DNA of 64,000 nt, taken from the NCBI GenBank assembly GCA_014155875.1, contig JACEFZ010014487.1, positions 1-64,000 of the forward strand. Direction: 5' to 3'. Made by a program: the position numbers and the translations under genes. This DNA comes from Cepaea nemoralis. Its lineage: Eukaryota; Mollusca; Gastropoda; Stylommatophora; Helicidae. Positions 9,608 to 19,090 of the stretch are shown piece by piece. Positions within the stretch are counted from its first letter, which is position 1. The number at the start of each line of letters is the position of its first letter. Below the pieces are notes generated by a model. That model did no database searches, was not told the DNA's origin, and saw nothing but the letters and a program-made list of their open reading frames with translations.

Positions 9608-11540
9608 ACCACTGTTCTAGAGCCATCTTAATGTGTGCAAAACCGCATTGCGGAAAGGAGCTTTTCGAAAATTCTTTGATCTATGAATTCTGTGGTAGCA
9701 GTCATTTATAAAAAGACTCTATAACAACTTCTATTACTGGACTGTGTTCTGAATTGAAGGTATTTGAGATTATTAGCTTAATTAGGATTTAATAAGAAAT
9801 AAATACAAAACTTCCTGACCGTCAGAACCGACCTAAGCCAGCTGAGCTAACACACACAAATCAGCCGTGCATAGGAAGCCGATTAACCATGTCCAGACTC
9901 GTACACTCCACAAGAGAGAACAGCAATAACTCCCTAATATAACCAAGGAAGAATTGTATAATAATAGAGTTAATCTGATGTGGAAGGTAGACTATTATCT
10001 TCCTGAGGAAATGAGCTTTAAAACACATCTAAACTGGGCATAGTTTGGTAGATTGCAATATTCAGCATCTATTGCCAAAATGGGTGACGCAAATAAATAC
10101 TGGAGAACGCTCTATACAGTATAGCTCAACTATACTGTCTGACTTTATATGTAGCATTATAATTTAACACTACATAAACAGAAAAGACGTAAGTACATTA
10201 GGGCAACCCACCTGCTTCCCAATTATCCCTGAGATGAAGACGGATAGGTATCTGTACTGTCTAAGAGGATATTGCCTTATCAATACTATGAAAGAGATTA
10301 TAAAACAAATCCATCTGTACCTACCTTTACACAAGAAAGAAGTAAAAATAAACAAGGTTTGATAAGACCTACTTTTTACAGAGTGCTAATGGGTTCAAGG
10401 ACCTGACTCCAGACCAGGGTACAGCATGACAACTTGATGACAGATAACCCAGAGCTTCAATCCAGACCAGTGACTATACAGGGACCTTTCTTGGGTCCAG
10501 TCTAATTTCTGTGTCCAGGAGACCAGGATCTTCACTTATCATTTAAAAGTCTGGGACAAAATGGGAGGTGAGGTCCTGTCATATACTACCCTGAAGTTTA
10601 TTCATCCACAGGTCCCCTATATGAAGTTTACATCTATGAAGTTATACCTATATGAATTAACCTCTATGGAGTTCTATACTGCTGAAGCTTGATATGGCTG
10701 AATCTATATTGATGAATCTGAAAAATTTGAATCATAAGGAAGGAAGTTCCAGATTTATGAATCTGCAGAATTAGAATCAAGCTGAAAGAAGCTATTCTCG
10801 TTTCAGAAGCCCTTATAATTTCAAGGATTGGGAGGAAGTTTGCAATCAAGAAGTCTATAATAACTCTATAGTTATGAAGTCTGTACATTCAGCAGAGTGA
10901 AACTTTATAATGATGAAGTGGTGAATATTAAATCACTCTTATGAAGAAACTAGTATTATTTCCAGTCAGGGAAGATTACATTATAATTTCCATTATTAGT
11001 TCAACAATGGGAAGAATCCATTATTCGTTAGAGTGTTACAATGACTCATTAAATTGTGATATTGCTTTGGGATTGATGAAGCCCGTATAGTTCAAGAAGA
11101 GTGATCAAATATATATAGTAACAATATTGAAAGAACTAGCCAGTGTCCTCAAGAGTGGCTAGAGGAATCTTATGCCATAGGAATTCAAGGAAGAAGCTGA
11201 ATCCAAACTACAAGTATTAGCAAAGCTGTCTGCATCCGGAAGAAGTTCTAGAAGGAGTCTACCAGAAAGTCAGGTGAAATGTGTATCGTCCAACCTGACA
11301 GACAGACCAGCTAATTTCCTACCAGTTAACTTCCTAGTCGATGATGAAAGATCATTTAAAGATCTGAACTCCTTCCATTTCAAGTTGTCTGGTCTTCTGT
11401 TAGATCTGTCACTATTGTATAAAGAGATCTTTGTGTTTGTGTGTGGGTGTGTTCTTTACATTGGATCATATTGATTAAGGTTTGGAAAAACGAGAGACCT
11501 TAGTTCATTGTTGGTGAAACAGTATTGAGAGAATGCAGTG
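9608..11540. other. Unassigned noncoding stretch
   Basis: I see no coding exon or known element. It is A/T-rich, and 10590-10930 holds loosely repeated tatgaagtt/ctatgaa words that look like a highly decayed tandem repeat. Open frames here are short and without protein-like features. Confidence 0.5.
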
Positions 11541-11554
11541 TTTGTATGTTGTAT

Positions 11555-11910
11555 TCTTGAGTACAAGGAAATGAGCAGGCTGACAAGCTCGCAGGTGAGG
11601 CTACTGTGGAGGGTTACGCGCCACGGACCAGGCTGACATTCTGAATGCTCTACGAGAAGTAAGACTTTTGCGAGAACCAAGTGATGACTGTGAATCTACA
11701 ACAATGGCCAGACTGCTAGAGCAGAAAATTAAAAGAGGGGTGGCCAAACAAGAACACTACTCAGGAAGCCAAAGAAGATTGATAAACCAACACAGAACTG
11801 GCGTCGTTAGCCGCTACACGCTGCGGGATTTGCTGAGGAGGGGATCCGAGCACTTATGGACTGAATGGTTCGATGTGCAATGAGGATGATCTGTCGACTA
11901 ACTAACTAAC
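11555..11910 (+). mobile_element. LINE 3' end: RNase H tail and C-terminal motif
   Basis: The plus strand reads GNEQADKLAGEATVEG, the C-terminal part of the RNase H domain (GNExAD) carried by several non-LTR retrotransposon clades. It then reads DQADILNALREVRLL and a basic segment ending RGSEHLWTEWFDVQ and a stop at 11881. After the stop comes a CTAACTAACTAACTAA tail typical of LINE 3' ends. One frame change lies near 11615-11640. Only the last 100 or so codons remain, so this is a 5'-truncated copy. Other tails of the same family are at about 17.2, 19.05, 28.9 and 31.0 kb. Confidence 0.75.
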
Positions 11911-12010
11911 TAACTATTCTTGAGTCCAGGGGAAAGGCAGGATTAACAGTTGAATAAGGCTAAGATAGATACTCATTAACATTATTACAGTCCTAAAGCC
12001 AATCCCACTA

Positions 12011-12270
12011 GAACTGTGAAAAAAAAGTCGCTTAAAAGTCGACAGGGTCGACTTCATTGCTCCGGGTTTTTATCCCATATGGCTCGGTCTCTTTCTGCAG
12101 CACGGAAAGCGTCGCACAAAGCACGAACTCCGTAGCTTTTAGCGACGACCCATGGGAGTCTCCGAAACATTTAACTCGTAAACCGAAGGACACGGCCCGG
12201 AATCGAACCCACAACCTTCGGCTCACGAGTCAAACGTCAAACAGCTTGACCACTTCGCCACAGAGACTCC
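12011..12270 (-). mobile_element. SINE-B, tRNA-derived (well preserved)
   Basis: Read on the minus strand, the head GGAGTCTCTGTGGCGAAGTG is tRNA-like. It has an A box (TGGCGAAGTGG) and an intact B box (GGTTCGATTCC), the internal RNA polymerase III promoter. A tRNA-unrelated body ends in GACTTTTAAGCGACTTTTTTTC. Other copies lie at 18.6-18.86 and 58.87-59.1 kb, in the same orientation. Confidence 0.85.
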
Positions 12271-12404
12271 CCTCTCTAGAACTGTTACAGTGATACACAA
12301 CACAGTGACACTGTTTCACAAACCAGAGCTGGTCATCATGCCACTGTGAATGTGACACGAGCCTGTCCAATAACACCACTCGGCTCTGTGACACACACGA
12401 TGGT

Positions 12405-13007
12405 CACATGAATTGCTAACATATCAACTTCATACAATAACTGAGGGAGTGGTGGCTGAGAGCTTACATGTACTGCTAAAATATCAACTTCATATGATAA
12501 CTGAGAGAGCGGTGGCTGAGAGCTTACATGTACTGCTAAAATATCAACTTCATATGATAACTGAGGGAGCGGTGGCTGAGAGCTTGCATGTACTGTTAAA
12601 ATATCACCTTCATATAATAACTGAGGGAGCGGTGGCTGAGAGCTGACATGAACTGCTAACATATCAACTTCATATGATAACTGAGAGAGCGGTGGCTGAG
12701 AGCTTGCATGTACTGCTAAAATATCAACTTCATATGATAACTGAGGGAGCGGTGGCTGAGAGCTTACATGTACTGCTAAAATATCAACTTCATATGATAA
12801 CTGAGGGAGCGGTGGCTGAGAGCTTGCATGTACTGTTAAAATATCAACTTCATATAATAACTGAGGGAGCGGTGGCTGAGAGCTGACATGAACTGCTAAC
12901 ATATCAACTTCATATGATAACTTAGGGAGCGGTGGCTGAGAGCTGACATGAACTGCTAACATATCAAATTCATATGATAACTGAGGGAGCGGTGGCTGAG
13001 AGCTGAC
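12405..13007. repeat. 60-bp minisatellite, ten units
   Basis: Ten tandem 60-bp units (catatgataactgagggagc core). Variant sites show a four-unit (240-bp) repeat: the marks atataataa with agctgacatgaactgctaac recur at 12601 and 12841. A 245-codon minus-strand frame with a 20-residue repeat (SSQPPLPQLSYEVD...) and two plus-strand frames exist only because the unit is a multiple of three. Nothing else suggests translation. Confidence 0.95.
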
Positions 13008-13237
13008 AGTGTCCACCTCAGGCTGAGAATGTGCCAGGTTCCATCTCAGGGTATCTAATGATGTCACCCCCATCCCTCTGACCCTCTGGGCAGTGAGATT
13101 GGATAACTAACCTCCTCGGATAAGGGTTAACAAAACTGGAGGTACAAACTGTGCACATTACACATGTCATGGTAGTTGGAAGTCACACAGAGCAGGCCAT
13201 AAGCTCACTGCCCAGGCTACATTGTTAGAAAAGAAAC

Positions 13238-14155
13238 AACCTACTTACAGGTAAATACAGCCCATGACCTGGATAAAATCACCTACTTACAGGTAAACAC
13301 AGTCCATGACTTGGATTAAATCACCTACTTACAGGTAAACAGACCATGACCTGGATGAAATCACCTACTTACAGGTAAACATAGCCCATGACTTGGATGA
13401 AATCACCTACTTACAGGTAAGCAGAGCCCATGACCTGGATGAAATCTACTTACAGGTAAACACATCCCATGACTTGGATGAAATTACCTACTTACAGGTA
13501 AACAGAGCCTATGACCTGGATGAAATCACCTACTTACAGGTAAACAGTCCATGACCTGGATGAAATCACCTACTTAAAAGTAAACACAGCCCATGACCTG
13601 GATGAAATCACCTACTTACAGGTAAACACAGTCCATGACCTGGATGAAATCACCTACTTACAGGTAAACACAGTCCATGACCTGGATGAAATCACCTACT
13701 TAAAAGTAAACACAGCCCATGACCTGGATAAAATCACCTACTTACAGGTAAGCAGAGCCCATGACCTGGATGAAATCACCTACTTATAGGTAAACACAGC
13801 CCATGACCTGGATGAAACCACCTACTTAAAGGTAAACACAGCCCATGACCTGGATGAAATCACCTACTTACAGGTAAGCAGAGCCCATGACCTGGATGAA
13901 ATCACCTACATACAGGTAAATACAGCCCATGACCTGGATGAAATCACCTACTTACAGGTAAGCAGAGCCTATGACCTGGATGAAATCACCTACTTACAGA
14001 TAAACACAGCCCATGACCTGGATGAAATCACCTACTTACAAGTAAACACAGCCCATGACCTGGATGAAATCACCTACTTACAGGTAAACAGTGCCCATGA
14101 CCTGGATGAAATCACCTACTTACAGGTAAACACAGCCCATGACCTGGGATGAAAA
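13238..14155. repeat. Minisatellite (about 43 bp) with splice-donor-like core
   Basis: About 21 units of cacctacttacaggtaaac plus acagcccatgacctggatga. The plus strand carries CAG|GTAAAC in nearly every unit, and the minus strand (sense for the host gene) carries CTGTAAGTAGG, containing a perfect GTAAGT. It begins about 280 bp downstream of the donor of exon 14732-14433. The variant aaaagtaaac occurs at least twice. Confidence 0.95.
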
Positions 14156-14212
14156 CTGTCTAGAGAAAGCAAACCTGACACAAATGCAGACCGCAGTCGG
14201 ACACACTCATTG

Positions 14213-14378
14213 CACTCAGGTGTATAGCTAGGTGTGACACACTCAGGTGTATAGCTAGGTGTGATGCACTCAGGTGTATAGCTAGATGTGATGCACTCAG
14301 GTGTATAACTAGGTGTGAAGCCCTCAAGTGTATAGCTAGGTGTGACACACTCAGGTGTATAGCTAGGTGTGACACACT
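14213..14378. repeat. 27-bp minisatellite
   Basis: Six to seven units of tcaggtgtatagctaggtg plus tgacacac with small variants. It lies in the intron just downstream of the donor of exon 14732-14433 on the minus strand. The open frame that joins the exon to this array simply reads through the donor. Confidence 0.9.
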
Positions 14379-14432
14379 GTCCTAGACAGAGGAACACAGA
14401 AGAAGAGAAAGAAACCACACACACACACATAC

Positions 14433-14732
14433 CTCTGAGCCCTTCCCCACCACAATGTACATGTTCCGCATCAGTGTACAACGTGGTGGGCAACACAGCC
14501 AACTCTCCTGTCTTGGCCATCAAATGTGCATCGTTGGTATCTAACAATTCTTGGGAAAGGTTCAGGGTTTCATTGCTGAGATCAGCAGCTGGTTCTGCGA
14601 CAACCTTGGAAGCTCCTGAGGGATCAGTTGATGCAGTGGAGGATGTGCTTATGCTTATGCTGGAGTTTTGGACATCTGATGCACTGACACTAGTGTTCAC
14701 AGGAGGTGCTGGAGTGGTGACATCAGGAGGTT
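14433..14732 (-). CDS. ANKS1: ANKS1-like gene, Ser/Thr-rich linker exon
   Basis: A 300-nt open segment between a good acceptor (ttcttctacttccag, exon from 14732) and a donor (AGAG|GTATGTG, 14432). It needs two bases from an upstream phase-1 exon and ends in phase 1. The encoded text is Pro/Ser/Thr-rich, then acidic and leucine-bearing (PPDVTTPAPPVNTS, SQELLDTNDAHLMAKTGEL), with no stop. No domain is recognised; it fits the poorly conserved linker between ankyrin repeats and SAM domains. Assignment to this gene rests on strand, splice signals and position, not similarity, so another gene on the same strand is possible. The exon is tightly flanked by minisatellites on both sides. Confidence 0.6.
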
Positions 14733-14979
14733 CTGGAAGTAGAAGAAATTATAAAATAGTTCTCATGGTTTTAATGATTAGGACTTAGTCATTTAGGGAA
14801 CATAGATGGCAACACATGCTTAATAAAGCAATGCTAGTGGTGACCAGGCAATTATCAAGGTGTATGACATGGGGTACGTGTTGTTACTGAGACAAGGGTG
14901 TGTGCTGCATGGAATGTCAACAAAAGTATGTGATTCAGTATTTAAACCTCAGTCAAATGACACAGAAACAAGCAAGAAT

Positions 14980-16142
14980 GTGTAGGGTATACAGGGATAC
15001 CTTGGAGATATTGTAGGTGTTCTGTAGGGTATACAGGTATACCTTGAAGATGATGTAGGTGTTCTGTAGGGTATACAAGGATACCTTGGAGATATTGTAG
15101 GTGTTCTGTAGGGTATACAGGGATACCTTGGAGATGTTGTAGGTGTTCTGTAGGGTATAGAGGTATACCTTGGAGATGTTGTAGGTGTTCTGTAGGGTAT
15201 ACATGGATACCTTGGAGATGTTGTAGGTGTTCTGTAGGGTATACAAGGATACCTTGGAGATATTGTAGGTGTTCTGTAGGGTATACAAGGATACCTTGGA
15301 GATATTGTAGGTATTCTGTAGGGTATACAGGGATACCTTGGAGATATTGTAGGTGTTCTGTAGGGTATACAAGGATACCTTGGAGATGTAGGCATTCTGT
15401 AGGGTATACAGGGATACCTTGGAGATGTAGGTGTTCTGTAGGGTACACAAGATACCTTGGAGATGTTGTAGGTGTTCTGTAGGGTATACAGGGATACCTT
15501 GGAGATGTAGGTGTTCTGTAGGGTATACAAGGATACCTTGGAGATGTTTTAGGTGTTCTGTAGGGTATACAAGGATACCTTGGAGATATTGTAGGTGTTC
15601 TGTAGGACATACAAGGATACCTTGGAGATATTGTAGGTGTTCTGTAGGGTATACAGGGATACCTTGGAGATGTTGTATGTGTTCTGTAGGACATACAGGG
15701 ATACCTTGGAGATATTGTAGGTGTTCTGTAGGGTATACAGGGATACCTTGGAGATGTTGTAGGTATTCTGTAGGGTATACAGGGATACCTTGGAGATGTT
15801 GTAGGTGTTCTGTAGGGTATACAGGGATACCTTGGAGATGTTGTAGGTGTTCTGTAGTGTATACAAGGATACCTTGGAGATATTGTAGGTGTTCTGTAGG
15901 GTATACAGGGATACCTTGGAGATATTGTAGGTGTTCTGTAGGGTATACAAGGGTACCTTGGAGATATTGTAGGTGCTCTGTAGGGTATACAGGGATACCT
16001 TGGAGATGTTGTAGGTATTCTGTAGGGTATACAAGGATACCTTGGAGATATTGTAGGTATTCTGTAGGGTATATAGGGATACCTTGGAGATGATGTAGGT
16101 GTTCTGTAGGGTATACAAGGATACCTTGGAGATATTGTAGGT
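14980..16142. repeat. 42-bp minisatellite, about 28 units
   Basis: Units of ggtatacagggataccttgg plus agatattgtaggtgttctgtag, with occasional 39-bp units lacking three bases. The unit is a multiple of three and almost stop-free, so three minus-strand frames (up to 402 codons) and a 220-codon plus frame are open throughout. These carry 14-residue repeats and are artefacts of the array. Confidence 0.95.
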
Positions 16143-16342
16143 TTGCTTCCAGATCATCCAAATAAAACTATTTAATGCCAGTGTTGGCTTTACAATGCAG
16201 AAGTAAACACCCACAATATGGATGCAGGGTAGTTGACCATGATGGCACTAGCACTGGTATACAAATGAAACAATATACTGTAAAATGTAAATACTTTACT
16301 ACTAAAATAACAGCATTCAATGTTCACAAATGAAGCTCAACA

Positions 16343-16675
16343 GCATCAAATGTCCAGAAATGCAACTTATTTAATGTCTTGAAATGCAACTTATTTAATG
16401 TCCAGAAATGCAAACTTATGTAATGTCCAGAAATGCAACTTATTTAACGCCCAGAAATGCAACTTATGTAATGTTCAGAAATCCAACTTATGTAATGTCC
16501 AGAAATGTAATTTATGTAATGTCCGGAAACATAGCACAACAGCATGTAATATCCACACAAACAGCATAACAGCACCTAATTTCCACAAGCACAGCACAAC
16601 AGCATCTAATGTCCACAAACACAGCACAACAACACCCAATGTCCACAAACACAACACAACAGCACCTAATGGCAT
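16343..16675. repeat. Compound 24-bp and 30-bp minisatellite
   Basis: The left half repeats a 24-bp aatgtccagaaatgcaactt unit about seven times. The right half repeats a 30-bp cacaacagcatctaatgtcc unit about five times. Both share aatgtcca, which suggests one arose from the other. Confidence 0.85.
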
Positions 16676-16959
16676 TAGTAAAGTCAGGTAAAGAAATGGT
16701 TACAACGCTAAAGCACAACACAGCAATAAAGCTTGCTCTGCTAAAAATGTGAAACTTGAGTGACCAAGCAGTTATAACAATTGTCTAACCTAAGCAGATA
16801 GGTTCTATTCCTCCATAGAGTACAGGAATTTTATCCATTGGGGAAATAAATGAATCCTTCACCTTTGCAATGAGTGGCAACTGCCATGACAAGCAGGTGT
16901 TATTCCTCAGTCAACAGCAAGTGTACAGATATGCTCTAATAATAAACAGTCTTTACTCA

Positions 16960-17405
16960 AGTGCTGGAGGTCCCGGGTTCAAGCCCTGGTGAGGGTCGGG
17001 AACTTCTAGTAAAAAAATTTCAAATTTCCCCTGGTCTCTGGGTTGTGAGATCGGACACCTGTGTGTATTGTTGCGCATATAAACAATCTCTTGACAGTTG
17101 GAAATCGAAAAAGAGTAACCTCACGGCACTGCCCAGGCAAAATTTTGAGTTTAAAATCTACCCAAAGTATTTCAGGATCCTCGCCGGTGCTACGGAGTTT
17201 GTGCACTGAACCGAGATTCTTCAAACTCAGACTTGAGTTAGGAGAAGAACGGAGCACTTATGGATTACACCTGTGTGCCGTGATGTTAATCCATCGACTA
17301 AACTTATGAACTAGGAATGTGAGGTCAACAATCAGCATCCCTACGTCTGCTGAGAGAGACCGGACACATTTATGGATATTTTCTATGTGCAATGAAGTCA
17401 ATCCT
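16960..17405 (+). mobile_element. Two LINE tails with a tRNA-like fragment
   Basis: Near 16968 the text ggtcccgggttcaagccctg contains a B-box-like GGTTCAAGCCC, the remnant of a tRNA-derived head. At 17243-17305 and again at 17355-17400 the plus strand repeats the C-terminal end of the LINE seen at 11.9 kb (EHLWITPV and HIYGYFLCAM-like text, gagcacttatgg / cacatttatgg). Both are decayed. Short open frames across 16.96-17.3 kb are not genes. Confidence 0.5.
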
Positions 17406-17612
17406 AGTTAATCAATGAATCAATCTCGAATATGAATTCTAGTTAATCAATGAATCAATCAGGAATATGAATTCTAGTTAAACAATGAATCAATCAGGAA
17501 TATGAATTCTAGATAAACAATGAATCAATCAGGAATGTGAATTCTAGTTAATCAATGAATCAATCAGGAATATGAATTCTAATTAATCAATGAATCAATC
17601 AGGAATGTGAGG
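17404..17612. repeat. 35-bp minisatellite
   Basis: Six units of tagttaatcaatgaatcaat plus caggaatatgaattc. It starts directly where the LINE tail at 17.4 kb ends and may have grown from that tail. Confidence 0.9.
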
Positions 17613-17736
17613 TTAGAAACGTGCAAAAAATATAACAAGGACTGTAAATCAAAACTCTCTTCTTCATTATTTTCACAACTGTCAAAGCACAGGAAGCAAC
17701 ATATTTGTTCATTATGAACTTTTTCAATTTCTTATT

Positions 17737-18035
17737 TTCTTTCTTTTGCGTTCGCTCGCTGAACTCAAGCATAGTCCATAATGTGATATTACTTCTAGTC
17801 CACTGGACTGATTTTTGCGTGTGGATTAGCTTTCCTTATTACCAGTGTTTGTTGCCATCAGGCGAACCCACTCTGACTTCAGAAGTACTTGTAATTTACG
17901 TCCCCAAGTCAAGGATGAGAAGTCAACATTTTAGTCCAAATGACCAGTGTAGGGGTTGAACATGCTACCTCCGCATCAGCACAGCTGATGTTTAAGAATG
18001 ACCACTCTTAGCCATTCAAGCATGCTGACCTCCCT
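17737..18035 (-). mobile_element. SINE-C, tRNA-derived
   Basis: On the minus strand the head contains TGGCTAAGAGTGG (A-box-like) and GTTCAACCCC (B-box-like). The body includes gacttctcatccttgacttg and ends near gcgagcgaacgc, where related copies carry poly(A). Copies at 50083-50375 and 62137-62400 have the same orientation. The body is well conserved among the copies. Confidence 0.75.
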
Positions 18036-18594
18036 TTCAATGTCTACACATTTCACAGCAGACGCCCATTGGGGGACATAACCACTATGAACGGCCAAAA
18101 GCAGATTATTTCAAAGACACTAAATATAGGCATCTAACGTAAAACATATCGGTGTCTGTAACAAAAGCATAGCGAACGCGATTCGCAATCCTGCGTTCCA
18201 AATCAGCTGCTGGCAATTTGGAAGCAGACCACTTAGTGAAGATGTTTAACTACAGTATGAGCCCCTGTCATTCAAAAAGCAATGGCAACAACTAAAAGTA
18301 GACTTGATTAGTCAATCATAAACACCCAATAAATGCTGAGGTTGATTCTAACACCTGTAAAGGACTTGCAACTGCATTTTTTAAATATAATACATACACA
18401 AAATTAGTGAGACTACATTTCTTTAGTCTGCTGTGACCAAACGCAAATAATGTAAGACAACATATCACTGTTGGCACGCACACAGATGAGACAATAAACA
18501 TCACATTTTTGGGAGTCAAAAGGTTAAATCTGGCCATCCCTGGCAAAATAGTTCACAGAGATCTCATAAAAAGGTTAAAAAGAGAGAAGTTCCA
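18036..18594. other. Unassigned stretch
   Basis: No convincing gene. A 76-codon minus-strand frame at 18316-18546 has hydrophobic text (MFIVSSVCVPTVICCLTLFA) but no splice or homology support. A sentence-like duplication, ttcacagagatctcataaaaaggttaaaaagagag, occurs at about 18553 and 18613. Confidence 0.4.
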
Positions 18595-18860
18595 CTATGT
18601 TTTATCAAATTGGTTCACAGAGATTTCATAAAAAGGTTAAAAAGAGAGACATTCCACTAGGTTTTATCCCAAATGAGTCGGTCTCTTTGTAAAATGGAAA
18701 ACCACCTGACAAGAACATCGCAACAAAGCAAAGATCCATAAATCCAGTGATGACCCCATGGGGTCTATGCAAACCTGAACTCATGGTCTGAACAATGTGG
18801 TCCAAAAATGAAGCCACATGCTTCACAGCGAGAGGCAGATGGCTACAGAGACCCTGTAGA
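18595..18860 (-). mobile_element. SINE-B, old copy
   Basis: It retains the sequence order of SINE-B (tttatcccaaatgagtcggtctcttt; ccatggggtct; agagaccctg) but both promoter boxes are lost. It is clearly more diverged than the 12.0 kb copy. Confidence 0.65.
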
Positions 18861-18879
18861 GGTCACATGATCAGAACCC

Positions 18880-19090
18880 TGATAATCATCGTAGGCCTGG
18901 AGAGAATGGTGCAGCAGAGAGTCACCAGTGGATCTAGCTGACTCGCTGAAGGAAGGCCAGACAGACACATAATCTGACCGCTACTGGCACCATTAGTATT
19001 GGAACGCTTTGCTGGATGTTGAAGAAGAGTACGGAGCACTATGGGAATGCCCTGAGTGCTATGATGTTGTTTCTTGACTCACCTCAAGAG
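18880..19090 (+). mobile_element. LINE 3' tail, old copy
   Basis: At 19025-19070 the plus strand reads an EEYGALWECPECYDVV-like end, matching the EHLWxCPEC motif that ends the LINE protein of this window. Upstream text is too decayed to translate. Confidence 0.55.

Noticed and set aside
12336..13073. 245-codon minus-strand repeat protein
   Set aside because: Entirely explained by a 60-bp minisatellite lacking stops in that frame.
14953..16214. 402- and 221-codon repeat proteins
   Set aside because: Same cause: a 42-bp unit divisible by three, with several frames open at once.
18316..18546. Hydrophobic 76-codon frame as a small membrane protein
   Set aside because: No homology, no splice or promoter support, and it lies between repeats in an intron.
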